DNA of 64,000 bases from Sinomonas cellulolyticus (GCF_014656475.1 NZ_BNCM01000004.1:186001-250000), one strand, 5' to 3'. Shown: positions 18,217-28,134, counted from the stretch's first letter. The notes: generated from the sequence alone by a model not told the origin. Translations and numbers: made by a program.

Positions 18217-18543
18217 GTGACATACGTGATCGCACAGCCGTGCGTGGATGTGAAGGACAAGGCCTGCGTCGAGGAATGCCCCGTCGACTGCATCTACGAG
18301 GGCGAGCGGTCGCTGTACATCCACCCGGACGAGTGCGTCGACTGCGGCGCCTGCGAGCCCGTGTGCCCGGTCGAGGCGATCTACTACGAGGACGACGTGC
18401 CTGAGGAGTGGAGCGACTACTACAAGGCCAACGTCGAGTTCTTCGACGACCTCGGCTCCCCGGGAGGTGCCGCCAAGCTGGGCAACACCCACAAGGACCA
18501 CCCACTCGTCGCCGCGCTGCCCCCGCAGGTTCCGGCCAGCTGA
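18217..18543 (+). CDS. fdxA: 7Fe-8S ferredoxin
   Basis: 108-residue cytosolic electron carrier. The N-terminal half has CVDVKDKACVEECPVDC and then CVDCGACEPVCP, the cysteine pattern of actinobacterial ferredoxins with one [3Fe-4S] and one [4Fe-4S] cluster. The acidic C-terminal extension (DVPEEWSDYYKANVEFF) is also typical. The GTG at 18217 follows GAAGAGGGAG. It is two bases upstream of dapC, an arrangement conserved in actinobacteria; the functional link is not known. Confidence 0.95.
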   Translation: MTYVIAQPCVDVKDKACVEECPVDCIYEGERSLYIHPDECVDCGACEPVCPVEAIYYEDDVPEEWSDYYKANVEFFDDLGSPGGAAKLGNTHKDHPLVAALPPQVPAS

Positions 18544-18545
18544 GC

Positions 18546-19703
18546 GTGGAAGGGTCCCAGCACGCCACGGCCCGGGGGTTCGGCCTCGACCTTCCCGACT
18601 ACCCGTGGGAAGCCATGGCGCCGTACGCGGCCGCGGCCGCGCGACACCCCGGAGGGGTTGTCAACCTCTCCATCGGCACCCCGGTGGATCCCACCCCCGA
18701 GGTGGTCCAGGAGGCACTGCGCGCCGCGGCGGATGCCCATGGCTACCCCACGGTGCACGGCACTTCGGCGCTCCGCGAGGCCGTCGTCGAATGGTACGCG
18801 CGCCGGCGCGGCGTGACCGGCCTCGACGAGCAGTCGGTCATGCCCACGGTCGGCTCCAAGGAGCTCGTGGCGTGGCTGCCGTTCCTCCTTGGCCTGCGCC
18901 AGGGCGACGTCGTGGTCCGTCCCAGCGTCGCGTACCCCACCTACGACATGGGCGCGCGCCTCGCCGGTGCGACGGCCGTCGGTGCCGACAGCCTCGACGA
19001 ACTCGACGACGACACCCTCGCCCGGGTGCGCCTCGTGTGGGTCAACTCTCCCGGGAACCCGACGGGGGCGGTGAGCGACGCGGAGCAGCTGCGCGCCGTC
19101 GTCGACCGCGCACGTTCCCTCGGTGCGGTTGTTGCCTCCGACGAGTGCTATGCCGAACTCGGCTGGGGTGCGTGGGATGCGCAGCGGGGTGGCGAGACGG
19201 TGCCCTCGGTGCTGGATCCCCGCGTGAGCGGCCGCGACTTCACCGGCCTGCTGAGCGTCTACTCGCTGAGCAAGCAGTCGAACGTCGCCGGATACCGGGC
19301 GGCGTTCGTCGCCGGTGCGCCCGAGCTCATGCCGAACCTCGTCAACAGCCGCAAGCACGCGGGCATGATCATGCCCTACCCAGTGCAGGAGGCCATGCGG
19401 GCTGCGCTCGGCGACGAGGCACATGTGCTCGCCCAGAAGGACCTCTACCGTGCCCGCAGGGAGCGGCTCCTGCCGGCCCTCGAGGCCTTCGGGCTCACTC
19501 TCTCGCACTCCGAGGCGGGGCTGTACCTGTGGTGCACGGCGGGAGAGGACACCTGGACCACAGTGGGCCGGCTCGCCGAGCTGGGCATCGTCGTCGGCCC
19601 CGGAGTGTTCTACGGCGAGGCGGGCCAGGGATACGTGCGTGTGGCCCTCACCGGCACCGACGAACGGATCGACGCCGCTGTGGAGCGGCTCACGGCCCGA
19701 TAG
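18546..19703 (+). CDS. dapC: N-succinyldiaminopimelate aminotransferase DapC
   Basis: Pyridoxal-phosphate aminotransferase of 385 residues acting in the succinylase branch of diaminopimelate/lysine synthesis. It has the fold-type I features NLSIGTPVDPTPEVV near the N-terminus, WVNSPGNPTGA, ASDECYAELGW, and the Schiff-base lysine in SVYSLSKQSNVAGYR. The GTG at 18546 is two bases after the ferredoxin stop and lacks its own ribosome binding site, so translation is probably coupled. DapD and DapE, other enzymes of the branch, are encoded 7 kb away. Confidence 0.92.
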   Translation: MEGSQHATARGFGLDLPDYPWEAMAPYAAAAARHPGGVVNLSIGTPVDPTPEVVQEALRAAADAHGYPTVHGTSALREAVVEWYARRRGVTGLDEQSVMPTVGSKELVAWLPFLLGLRQGDVVVRPSVAYPTYDMGARLAGATAVGADSLDELDDDTLARVRLVWVNSPGNPTGAVSDAEQLRAVVDRARSLGAVVASDECYAELGWGAWDAQRGGETVPSVLDPRVSGRDFTGLLSVYSLSKQSNVAGYRAAFVAGAPELMPNLVNSRKHAGMIMPYPVQEAMRAALGDEAHVLAQKDLYRARRERLLPALEAFGLTLSHSEAGLYLWCTAGEDTWTTVGRLAELGIVVGPGVFYGEAGQGYVRVALTGTDERIDAAVERLTAR

Positions 19704-19790
19704 CCGGGCCATCCCGGCCGGCTCTCCGGAGGTCCCCCGAGGCGACTCGGGACGTCCGGTATCGATTTAGTCACGCACGCGAACTCGGAG

Positions 19791-19796
19791 TAGCGT
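19791..19796 (+). promoter_or_regulatory. Candidate -10 box for gltA
   Basis: TAGCGT about 34 bases before the gltA ATG; transcription would start near 19803. The AAGGGGAA ribosome binding site lies in the short leader. Confidence 0.4.
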
Positions 19797-19830
19797 ATGA
19801 GCGTTGCGAGCTACCCATTGAAGGGGAACC

Positions 19831-21114
<1,284 letters not shown>

Positions 21115-21128
21115 CCCTCCTCCTGTGA

Positions 21129-21181
21129 GGACGACGACGGCCGGTGCCTTCCGCTGCGGAAGGCACCGGCCGTCGTCGTCC
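21129..21181. terminator. Long perfect hairpin between gltA and galE
   Basis: 26-base arms (21129-21154 and 21156-21181) around a single base. Its core GACGGCCGGTGCCTTCC closely matches the hairpin after typA. It lies between converging genes, so it probably works in both directions. Confidence 0.78.
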
Positions 21182-21207
21182 CCGGACTGATCCGGGCGCA
21201 CTCCCGC

Positions 21208-22224
21208 TCAGGCGTCCTGGTAGCCCATCGGGTTGTTCTTCTGCCAGCGCCAGTGGTCCTCGCACATCTGGTCCACGCTCCTGGTGGTGGACCAGCCGAG
21301 GTCTGCGAGGGCCTTGGAGGGGCCCGCCCAGAAGGCGGGGAGGTCGCCGGGGCGGCGAGGGGCGATCTCGTAGGGGATCGGCGAGCCCACGGCCTTCTCG
21401 AAGGCGTGAAGCATCTCGAGGACGCTCGTGCCTGTGCCGGAGCCCAGGTTCCACCGGTAGACGCCCTCGTGGCCCTGAAGGTACTCCAGCGCCGCGGCGT
21501 GGCCCTCGGCCAGGTCGACGACGTGGATGAAGTCCCGCTGGCAGGTTCCGTCGGGCGTGGGGTAGTCCCCGCCGAAGACCATGAGCTTCTCGCGTCGGCC
21601 CACCGCGACCTGGGCGATGAAGGGGACGAGGTTGTTGGGGATGCCCTGCGGGTCCTCTCCGATGCGGCCGGACGGGTGGGCACCGACGGGGTTGAAGTAG
21701 CGCAGCAGTGCTATGCGCCAGGACGGGTCAGAGGCGCCGAGGTCGCTGAGGATGTCCTCGATCTGCTCCTTGGTGCGCCCATACGGGTTCATGGCCCCGA
21801 TCTCCATCTTCTCGATGTAGGGGGCGGGATTGTGGTCGCCGTACACGGTGGCGGAGGAGGAGAAGACGATGGTGCGGACGGCGTGGCGCTCCATGACACG
21901 CAGGAGCGCGATGGTGCCGGTGACGTTGTTGAAGTAGTAGTCCAGCGGGATGCGTGCGGACTCACCGACGGCTTTGAGCCCGGCGAAGTGGATGACGGCT
22001 TCCGGCGAGTGATCGGAGAAGACCGCGTCGAGGGCGGCCTCGTCCGTGATGTCTGCCTTGACGAAGGTCGCCTCGCGTCCCGCGAGCTCGCCCACGCGCC
22101 GCAGCGACTCGGGGCTGGAATTGGAGAGGTTGTCGACGGCGACGACGTCATGGCCGGCGCTCAGGAGGGTCAGGACCGTGTGGGAACCGATGTAGCCGGT
22201 GCCGCCGGTGACGAGGATTCGCAT
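21208..22224 (-). CDS. galE: UDP-glucose 4-epimerase GalE
   Basis: 338 residues from the ATG at 22222-22224, exactly the length of the E. coli enzyme. It interconverts UDP-glucose and UDP-galactose. The N-terminal Rossmann motif is GGTGYIGSH, the catalytic residues are in SSSATVYG and the YGRTK (YxxxK) motif, and RYFNPVGAHPSGRIGEDP is characteristic of GalE. A TAGGAT box seven bases before this ATG overlaps the only other nearby ATG (22233), which argues for the shorter start and a leaderless mRNA. Confidence 0.95.
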   Translation of the reverse strand: MRILVTGGTGYIGSHTVLTLLSAGHDVVAVDNLSNSSPESLRRVGELAGREATFVKADITDEAALDAVFSDHSPEAVIHFAGLKAVGESARIPLDYYFNNVTGTIALLRVMERHAVRTIVFSSSATVYGDHNPAPYIEKMEIGAMNPYGRTKEQIEDILSDLGASDPSWRIALLRYFNPVGAHPSGRIGEDPQGIPNNLVPFIAQVAVGRREKLMVFGGDYPTPDGTCQRDFIHVVDLAEGHAAALEYLQGHEGVYRWNLGSGTGTSVLEMLHAFEKAVGSPIPYEIAPRRPGDLPAFWAGPSKALADLGWSTTRSVDQMCEDHWRWQKNNPMGYQDA

Positions 22225-22231
22225 GGCCTTC

Positions 22232-22237
22232 ATCCTA
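22232..22237 (-). promoter_or_regulatory. -10 box of galE
   Basis: TAGGAT on the minus strand, seven bases before the chosen ATG. Confidence 0.45.
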
Positions 22238-22273
22238 TCGACCGCTCCGGCCGCCCGGCGCTTTAGGACTACC

Positions 22274-22287
22274 AGCACAGGTGTGCT
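22274..22287. promoter_or_regulatory. Small palindrome, probable autoregulatory operator
   Basis: AGCACA-GG-TGTGCT, 12 bases before the TetR gene start and about 37 bases from the galE -10 box. The position suits repression of the TetR gene. Confidence 0.45.
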
Positions 22288-22298
22288 AGAGAGGGGGT

Positions 22299-22895
22299 GT
22301 GCCCAGAATGGTGGACGCGGCCCAGCGCCGCCAGGAGGTTGTGGACTCGGTCAAGCGGATCGTCGTCGCGGACGGCCTCGAGCGGGTCTCGCTGCGGGAG
22401 GTGGCTGCGGAGGCCGGGCTCGTCGTCGGCTCAGTCCGGCACTACTTCGCCTCCTCCACGGAGCTGCTCGTGTTCGCGTTCGAGTCGGTGGTCGACGCCG
22501 TGCTGGAGCGGCTCCGCGCGGCGGCAGGAACGGCGGCACCAGGCACCCATGACGGCGTTGTGGCACAGCTGAGCCAGCTCCTGCCGCTCGACGAGGAGCG
22601 CGCCGTCGACCTCTGCGTGTGGACAGAGTTCAAGCTCGCCGCCCGCACCCGGCCCGAGCTCGAGCCCACTGCGGAGCGCAGCCACCGAGCCGTCGCGGCC
22701 GCGGTCGGGCAGATGCTCTCCGCGCTGAGGCCGGCGCTCGGTGCGGCGGACCTCGTCATCGAGGCGGAGCGCCTCCTCGCCACTGTGGAGGGGCTCGGCC
22801 TCCATGCCATGCTGCAGGGGCGCTGGCTCGACGCCCAGCTCTGCCGCGAGGTGCTCGCCGCCCAGGTCCGGGGCGCAGGGAAGGCCGGGATCTGA
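22299..22895 (+). CDS. TetR family transcriptional regulator (BetI-like)
   Basis: 198 residues. The helix-turn-helix is LERVSLREVAAEAGLVVGSVRHYFAS near residues 28-53. The C-terminal half, with LCVWTEFKLAARTRPELEP and LLATVEGLGLHAMLQGRWLD, resembles the BetI-type TetR C-terminal domain. The GTG at 22299 follows AGAGGGGG; an ATG at 22308 is an alternative. The target is unknown. A palindrome just upstream suggests autoregulation; galE is the divergent neighbour. Confidence 0.88.
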   Translation: MPRMVDAAQRRQEVVDSVKRIVVADGLERVSLREVAAEAGLVVGSVRHYFASSTELLVFAFESVVDAVLERLRAAAGTAAPGTHDGVVAQLSQLLPLDEERAVDLCVWTEFKLAARTRPELEPTAERSHRAVAAAVGQMLSALRPALGAADLVIEAERLLATVEGLGLHAMLQGRWLDAQLCREVLAAQVRGAGKAGI

Positions 22896-22949
22896 AATGC
22901 AGCTGGGGGAATACACTGGGAGAAGACCGGCAAGGAAGCGAATCGACTG

Positions 22950-23561
22950 ATGCACCACATTGGCGGGCCCGGCTGGCGAGTCACCATGGACACGTCCGGC
23001 CCCATGCTCCTGGCGCTCTACCTGAAGGATCACGCGGGGCTCAACGGTGCGGGCATGCCGCCGGTCACTCCCGCGAACCCAAGGGTCCGTGAGGCGGACC
23101 ACCACCAGATCACCCAGCACGTGGGCGGTGTTCCCGCACTGCGGCGGGAGTGGGAGGCGTGGTGGCAGCACCTCATCGAGAACCATCCCGAGATGAGCCC
23201 TGCCGTGGAGCCGCCGTCCTTCCCGGCCTTCGGCCAGGCCCCGGCGCTCCAGCGCTCGCTCCAGGCCCACTTCGGCGCCGCCCTCACCTGGGCGCGCGAA
23301 CGCCGCGCGGAGTATGAGCGCCTCGAGAAGGAGCGGGAGGCCTCAGGTGCCACGGACCTCCTGCGGGAGATCGTCGAGGAGCGCCAGCTCGAGGTCGGCT
23401 CATCGGCCCGGGACTTCACCCTCACGATCATCGAGCTCCCGCTGTGCGAGGACCGCGCCTGGCTCGTGAACGCCGACAAGGTGATCATGAGCCAGAGCCT
23501 CCTGGCGGACAAGGAAGCGTTCCGGAGCTACCTCAAGCCAGTCGTCGAGCTGCTCATCTGA
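22950..23561 (+). CDS. Unrecognised 203-residue protein
   Basis: I do not recognise a family. The product is acidic and mostly helical, with many Trp, Glu and Arg residues (WEAWWQHLIENHP, ALTWARERRAEYERLEKEREA) and no signal or membrane segment. The C-terminal part (ARDFTLTIIELPLCEDRAWLVN, VIMSQSLLADKEAFRSYLKPVV) is likely beta/alpha. The ATG at 22950 has a GGAAG 14 bases upstream; the ATG at 22986 is an alternative. It ends three bases before the glycosyltransferase gene, so the two are probably co-transcribed. Confidence 0.65.
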   Translation: MHHIGGPGWRVTMDTSGPMLLALYLKDHAGLNGAGMPPVTPANPRVREADHHQITQHVGGVPALRREWEAWWQHLIENHPEMSPAVEPPSFPAFGQAPALQRSLQAHFGAALTWARERRAEYERLEKEREASGATDLLREIVEERQLEVGSSARDFTLTIIELPLCEDRAWLVNADKVIMSQSLLADKEAFRSYLKPVVELLI

Positions 23562-23564
23562 CGC

Positions 23565-24848
23565 ATGGCAACCGTCCTCGTGGCCGCCATGCCGTTCGCC
23601 GGCCACGTCAACCCGTTAGCCGCCCTCTCCGCCGCACTCGTGGGGCGCGGACACGACGTCGTGGCCTACACCGGGAGGAAGTACGCGCAGCGGTTCGAGG
23701 AGGCCGGCGCGCGCGTCTGGCTGTGGAGCGAAGCCCCGGACTTCGACGACCTTGCGATCGGCGAGACGTTTCCCGCCATCGGCCGCGGGCGCGGCCTCCG
23801 GGCCATCGTGGCCAACATGCGCGAGCTGTTCATCGGCACCGCTGCGGCCCAAGCGCACGACGTCGCGCGGCTGGCTTCCGATGTCCGGCCCGACGCGGTG
23901 GTGGCCGACTGCCTGTGCCTCGGCCCGGGCCTCTGGGCCGAGCGCGAGGGCGTGCCCTGGGCCGGCGTCTCCCTCGTCCCCCTCAGCGCCCACAACCCGT
24001 GGGGGCCGCCAGCGGGATCGCCGTTCCTGCCGGCGCGCAGCCGACCCGCGGCCTTGCGCAACCGGGTCCTGGCGGCGGCGATGTCCGCTGGTCCGGGGGA
24101 AGCGGTGCGGGGCCTGGTGAACCGGCAGCGCTCCGCCCTCGGGCTGGGGCCGACCCGCCGGCCCGGTCTCGACTCGGCGTACTCGGAGCGGCTGACGATC
24201 GCCCAGGGGATCCCAGAGCTCGAGTATCCGCGGCCGGAGCCGGTCCCCGGCGTCGAGCTCATCGGCCAGCTCGTGCCTCCGTCTGCTGGCCCGCTGCCGG
24301 CATGGTGGGGCCGGTGGCCCGCGGGGGGCGCCGCTGGTCCACGTGACCCAGGGAACGCTCAACGTGGATCCCACCGAGCTTCTGCTCCCCGCTCTGGCAG
24401 GGCTCACTCGCGGCGCGGAGGCAGCCATGGGCGACGGCCCGTCGTCGTGCTCGCGACGGGCGGCGGCGTGGGACTCGGGGACATGCCCGCCGGTGCGTTC
24501 GCGACCGACTTCCTCCCCTACGCGCGGATCCTCGAGGACCTGGACGCCGTCGTGAGCAATGGCGGATACGGGACGGTGCTCGCCGCGCTCGGCGCCGGCG
24601 TGCCCCTCGTCATCGCCGGCAGCGCGATCGACAAGCCGGACATCGCCCGTCGTGTGGCCTGGGCCGGCGCTGGGATAGACCTCGGGACTGGGCGGCCCAC
24701 GCCCTCCCAGGTGCGCGATGCCGTCGCCAGGGTCCTCGGGGACCCGGCCTACCGGCGTCGTGCACGCGAGCTCGGCGTGTCCATGCGGGCAGCTGGAGGT
24801 ACGGCTCGTTCTGTGGACCTCATCGAGACTCGCCTCCTGGGTGCCTGA
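23565..24848 (+). CDS. UDPGT/MGT-type glycosyltransferase with an out-of-frame middle segment
   Basis: GT1-family transferase of 427 residues as it reads. The N-terminal domain is standard (VLVAAMPFAGHVNPLAALSAALVGRGHDV). The nucleotide-binding C-terminal part has FLPYARILEDLDAVVSNGGYGTVLAALGAGVPLV. Between about 24310 and 24440 the open frame reads an Arg/Gly/Ser-rich stretch, while the +1 frame of the same DNA gives the family sequence PLVHVTQGTLNVDPTELLLPAL. Two compensating frameshifts therefore replace about 40 conserved residues. This is either a pair of sequencing errors near G-runs or a true double mutation that probably inactivates the enzyme. The acceptor is unknown. Confidence 0.8.
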   Translation: MATVLVAAMPFAGHVNPLAALSAALVGRGHDVVAYTGRKYAQRFEEAGARVWLWSEAPDFDDLAIGETFPAIGRGRGLRAIVANMRELFIGTAAAQAHDVARLASDVRPDAVVADCLCLGPGLWAEREGVPWAGVSLVPLSAHNPWGPPAGSPFLPARSRPAALRNRVLAAAMSAGPGEAVRGLVNRQRSALGLGPTRRPGLDSAYSERLTIAQGIPELEYPRPEPVPGVELIGQLVPPSAGPLPAWWGRWPAGGAAGPRDPGNAQRGSHRASAPRSGRAHSRRGGSHGRRPVVVLATGGGVGLGDMPAGAFATDFLPYARILEDLDAVVSNGGYGTVLAALGAGVPLVIAGSAIDKPDIARRVAWAGAGIDLGTGRPTPSQVRDAVARVLGDPAYRRRARELGVSMRAAGGTARSVDLIETRLLGA

Positions 24849-24888
24849 CGGACGATCTCGAGGCCAGGGCTCCCGGGAGCTTCCTGTC

Positions 24889-25728
24889 CTACGGTGTTGG
24901 GGCGACGGTGATGGTCACCGTGCCGTCGGGGGCGGCGGAGTCGGTCCAGCCCTTGTTTCCGTCGCGCAGCCAGGTGTGGCCGGAGAAGTCGACCTTCGTG
25001 ATCGCGAGCTGCTTGGCGTTCGCGACGGCCCACTGTGCAATGGACCATCCGGTGGCGCCGCTGGCAGGGACCGCGAGCGTCTTCCCTGCGGCGGTGGCCT
25101 GCATCGCCCCGTACGCGCGCGTCAGCTCGGACCTGACCTCCTCGGGGTCCCCGGCGGCGTCAGGAGGGCGCAGCGTGCAGGTCAACGCGGCCTGCGACTG
25201 CCCCGTCAGCGCTGAGGCGAAGGCCCGGCCCATGTCCTCGTGCTGCGCGTAGGCCTGCGGGTAGCCCGAGCGCTGGACCTCTTGGGCCGCATCCGTGATC
25301 GGCAGCGATTCATAGCCCGGGATCTTGACGAGCCCGTCGTAGAACGCGTTCGTCGCAAAGACGGGGTCCATGATCTGCGCCTGAGTGCCCCATCCCTGGG
25401 AAGGCCGCTGCTGGAAGAGGCCGAGGGAGTCGGCGTGGCCGTAGCTGATGTTGCGGAGCTTGGATTCCTGCATGGCGGTGGCCAGCGCGATCGTCGCCGC
25501 CCGCGGCGGCAGGCCGCGGCGCACGGCAATCGCCGTGATGAGTGAGGCGTTCGCGGCCTGGTCGGTGGCGAGCTGCTGCGTCGCGCTGCCGAGCGGTGCG
25601 GTGCAGCCCTCCACGATCGGCTTGTCGCTGCGGTTGAGCACAAGCGCGGCGATGTAGACGCCCACGGAGGCGAGGGCGAGCGCCACGAGGACGGTGAGGG
25701 CGCGCCGCGCTCTGCGGGCGAGGGCCAT
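24889..25728 (-). CDS. Membrane-anchored protein with lysozyme-like domain
   Basis: 279 residues from the ATG at 25726-25728, preceded by AAGGAG. One N-terminal membrane helix (LTVLVALALASVGVYIAALVL) anchors the protein outside the cell. Residues of about 65-140 (LITAIAVRRGLPPRAATIALATAMQESKLRN, then GLFQQRPSQGWGT) look like the lysozyme or transglycosylase fold, with the Glu of AMQESKL as a candidate catalytic residue. The C-terminal part ends in a short beta-rich domain with Trp residues (GWSIAQWAVANAKQL). A cell-wall role is inferred; automatic labels for relatives as metal transporters are not supported. Confidence 0.72.
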   Translation of the reverse strand: MALARRARRALTVLVALALASVGVYIAALVLNRSDKPIVEGCTAPLGSATQQLATDQAANASLITAIAVRRGLPPRAATIALATAMQESKLRNISYGHADSLGLFQQRPSQGWGTQAQIMDPVFATNAFYDGLVKIPGYESLPITDAAQEVQRSGYPQAYAQHEDMGRAFASALTGQSQAALTCTLRPPDAAGDPEEVRSELTRAYGAMQATAAGKTLAVPASGATGWSIAQWAVANAKQLAITKVDFSGHTWLRDGNKGWTDSAAPDGTVTITVAPTP

Positions 25729-25796
25729 CCGGGAGCTCCTTGGCTTGGCTGGGCTTGCGGGCGGGGTCTTCGGACCAGAGGTGACGTGACGCCCTA

Positions 25797-25828
25797 CGGC
25801 GGGCGCGCGTCTGGGCGCGCGCCCGCCG
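25797..25828 (-). terminator. Hairpin after dapD
   Basis: 13-base arms (25797-25809 and 25816-25828) around TCTGGG, 29 bases beyond the dapD stop on the minus strand and before the start of the lysozyme-like gene. Confidence 0.7.
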
Positions 25829-25857
25829 TCGGGCATCGGGTGCTTCAGCGCACGGCG

Positions 25858-26880
25858 TCAGTTGGCGTGCAGTGCCTCGTTGAGCTCGACCGTCTGGCCG
25901 GCGCGGGGGAGTGCCTCGACCTGGCCGTTGGTGGAATTGCGGCGGAAGAGGAGGTTGGGCTGGCCCGAGAGATCGGCCGCCTTGACGACCTTCTCCGCGT
26001 TCTCCCCGAAGGCGTCCTTGAACCCGCTGATCCGCACCCGCGTCCCGGCCGTGACGTAGAGCCCGGCCTCGACCACGGAGTCGTCGCCGATCGAGATGCC
26101 CACGCCGGAGTTCGCACCGAGGAGAACGCGCTCGCCGAGCGAGATGCGCTCCTTGCCGCCCCCCGAGAGGGTGCCCATGATCGATGCTCCGCCGCCGACG
26201 TCGCTGCCGTCCCCGACGACGACGCCAGCAGAGATGCGGCCCTCGACCATCGAGGTCCCGAGGGTGCCGGCATTGAAGTTCACGAAGCCCTCGTGCATCA
26301 CGGTGGTGCCCTCGGCAAGGTGGGCGCCCAAGCGCACGCGGTCGGCGTCCGCGATGCGCACGCCCGTGGGTACCACGTAGTCCACCATTCGGGGGAACTT
26401 GTCGACGCCGTACACCGTCACGGCCCCACGCCGGCGCAGCCTCGCGCGGGTGGACTCGAAGCCCGCGGGGTGGCACGGGCCGAAGTTGGTCCAGACCACG
26501 TTGGGGAGCTTGCCGAACAGGCCGTCGAGGTTGATGGTGTTGGGCTGCACGAGCCGGTGCGAGAGCAGGTGGAGCCGCAGGTACGCGTCCGCGGTGTCCG
26601 CCGGCGCCTGGTCGAGGTCGATCTGGACGAACACGACCTTGGTCTGCGTGCCGCGATCGGCGTCGTCGCCGTGCTCGGCGGCGGCCTGGAGCTCTGCGGG
26701 AGCGGAGTCGACGACGGCGTCGTCGGAGAGGTGCTCGGCAGCCTCGCCGAGGGCGGGCTCGGGGAACCAGACGTCGAGGACCGTGGCCTCGCCGGCGGAG
26801 CCGTCGGACCCGGTCGCGACGTGGATCGTGGCGAGCCCGAAGCCGTGGGCAGCGCGGGATGCGGCAGGGGTTTCAGTCAT
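25858..26880 (-). CDS. dapD: 2,3,4,5-tetrahydropyridine-2,6-dicarboxylate N-succinyltransferase DapD
   Basis: 340-residue acyltransferase of the succinylase DAP/lysine pathway, transferring succinyl from succinyl-CoA. The N-terminal domain is of the actinobacterial type ([13 protein letters not shown]). The C-terminal two-thirds form the left-handed beta-helix, visible as hexapeptide-like repeats: [39 protein letters not shown] and [20 protein letters not shown]. The ATG start has TAGACT six bases upstream, so it is probably leaderless. It is divergent from dapE with only 58 bases between the start codons, which suggests joint control. Confidence 0.95.
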   Translation of the reverse strand: MTETPAASRAAHGFGLATIHVATGSDGSAGEATVLDVWFPEPALGEAAEHLSDDAVVDSAPAELQAAAEHGDDADRGTQTKVVFVQIDLDQAPADTADAYLRLHLLSHRLVQPNTINLDGLFGKLPNVVWTNFGPCHPAGFESTRARLRRRGAVTVYGVDKFPRMVDYVVPTGVRIADADRVRLGAHLAEGTTVMHEGFVNFNAGTLGTSMVEGRISAGVVVGDGSDVGGGASIMGTLSGGGKERISLGERVLLGANSGVGISIGDDSVVEAGLYVTAGTRVRISGFKDAFGENAEKVVKAADLSGQPNLLFRRNSTNGQVEALPRAGQTVELNEALHAN

Positions 26881-26886
26881 GCCGCC

Positions 26887-26892
26887 AGTCTA
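26887..26892 (-). promoter_or_regulatory. -10 box of dapD
   Basis: TAGACT on the minus strand, six bases before the dapD ATG. Confidence 0.5.
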
Positions 26893-26926
26893 TCGGCGGC
26901 CGCGGCTGCCCCGGTCCGCGCCCAAC

Positions 26927-26932
26927 TATGCT
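26927..26932 (+). promoter_or_regulatory. -10 box of dapE
   Basis: TATGCT, six bases before the dapE GTG. The dapD and dapE boxes are only 34 bases apart. Confidence 0.5.
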
Positions 26933-26938
26933 GGGCGG

Positions 26939-28114
26939 GTGACTCCCGCCACCAGCCCCGCCGCCCCCCTCGACATCACCCAGGACGTCGCGCTGCTCAC
27001 CGCGGCGCTCATCGACGTCGAGAGCGTGTCAGGGGGCGAGGCGGCGCTGGCGGACCTGCTCGAGGGCGCGCTGTGCGCCCAGACGTCCCTCGAGGTGACA
27101 CGCGACGGCGATGCCATTGTCGCTCGCTCGGCGCTGGGCCGACCGGAGCGCGTCATCCTCGCGGGCCATCTCGACACGGTGCCCCTGCCGACGGCGGACG
27201 GGGCGCGTGGCACCGTGCCGTCGTCCTGGGACGGCGAGCCGGGCGACGGCATCCTCTGGGGCCGCGGCGCAACCGACATGAAGGGCGGTGTTGCGGTGCA
27301 GCTTGCGCTCGCGGCCCGGCTCTTCCCCGCGGATGACGCCGGTGCCGAGAGTGCCGCTGCCAGCGCCCCTGCCGCTACGGGGACTCCTGGACGGGACGTC
27401 ACCTTCGTCTTCTATGACCACGAGGAGGTGGAGGCCTCCAAGAGCGGGCTTGGGCGCCTGGCCGCGCACCACCCGGAACTGCTGGCCGGTGACTTCGCCA
27501 TTCTGCTCGAGCCAACCAACGGCGCGGTTGAGGGCGGCTGCAATGGGACGCTTCGGGTCGAGGCCACGACGGTGGGGGAGGCCGCGCACTCCGCGCGGGC
27601 CTGGATGGGACGGAACGCCATCCACGCGGCCGCGCCGATCCTCGAGCGGCTTGCGGCGTACGAGCCGGCCACGGTGACCGTGGAGGGGCTCGACTACCGG
27701 GAGAGCCTCAACGCCGTGGGGATCGCGGGCGGCACCGCGGGCAATGTCATCCCGGACCGCTGCACGGTGACCATCAACTACCGCTTCGCCCCGGACAAGA
27801 CCCTCGACGAGGCAGAGCAGCACGTCCGGTCGCTGCTCGACGGGTTTGACGTGGTCCGTACGGATGGCGCATCGGGGGCCCGTCCCGGCCTCACCCACCC
27901 GGCGGCGGCCGCTTTCGTCGCCGTCGTGGGCCGCGATGCGCAGCCGAAGTACGGGTGGACCGACGTCGCGCGGTTCTCGGATCTCGGCGTGCCGGCGGTG
28001 AACTACGGCCCCGGCGACGCGCTCCTCGCCCACAAGGACGATGAGCGCGTAGCCGGGGCCGATATCCGTGCCTGCCTGGCCTCGCTCGAGGCGTGGCTCC
28101 GGGCCCAGCCGTGA
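26939..28114 (+). CDS. dapE: Succinyl-diaminopimelate desuccinylase DapE
   Basis: M20-family zinc peptidase of 391 residues that removes succinate from N-succinyl-LL-diaminopimelate. Metal-site motifs are ILAGHLDTVPLP, GRGATDMKGG and FYDHEEVEASKSGLG, followed by the lid domain (GRNAIHAAAPILERLAAYEP) and the C-terminal catalytic strand. The GTG at 26939 is chosen: it begins MTPATSPAAPLDITQDVALL, follows a TATGCT box by six bases and would give a leaderless mRNA. The longer frame upstream overlaps dapD. Confidence 0.94.
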   Translation: MTPATSPAAPLDITQDVALLTAALIDVESVSGGEAALADLLEGALCAQTSLEVTRDGDAIVARSALGRPERVILAGHLDTVPLPTADGARGTVPSSWDGEPGDGILWGRGATDMKGGVAVQLALAARLFPADDAGAESAAASAPAATGTPGRDVTFVFYDHEEVEASKSGLGRLAAHHPELLAGDFAILLEPTNGAVEGGCNGTLRVEATTVGEAAHSARAWMGRNAIHAAAPILERLAAYEPATVTVEGLDYRESLNAVGIAGGTAGNVIPDRCTVTINYRFAPDKTLDEAEQHVRSLLDGFDVVRTDGASGARPGLTHPAAAAFVAVVGRDAQPKYGWTDVARFSDLGVPAVNYGPGDALLAHKDDERVAGADIRACLASLEAWLRAQP

Positions 28115-28134
28115 AGCGCCGGACTGGCCTTTGC

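Noticed and set aside
22225..22278. Longer galE start
   Set aside because: The extra residues are not family-like, and the ATG at 22233 overlaps the -10 box.
24343..24555. Separate small gene inside the glycosyltransferase
   Set aside because: Its first 25 or so residues are displaced glycosyltransferase sequence, so it is a frameshift trace, not a gene.
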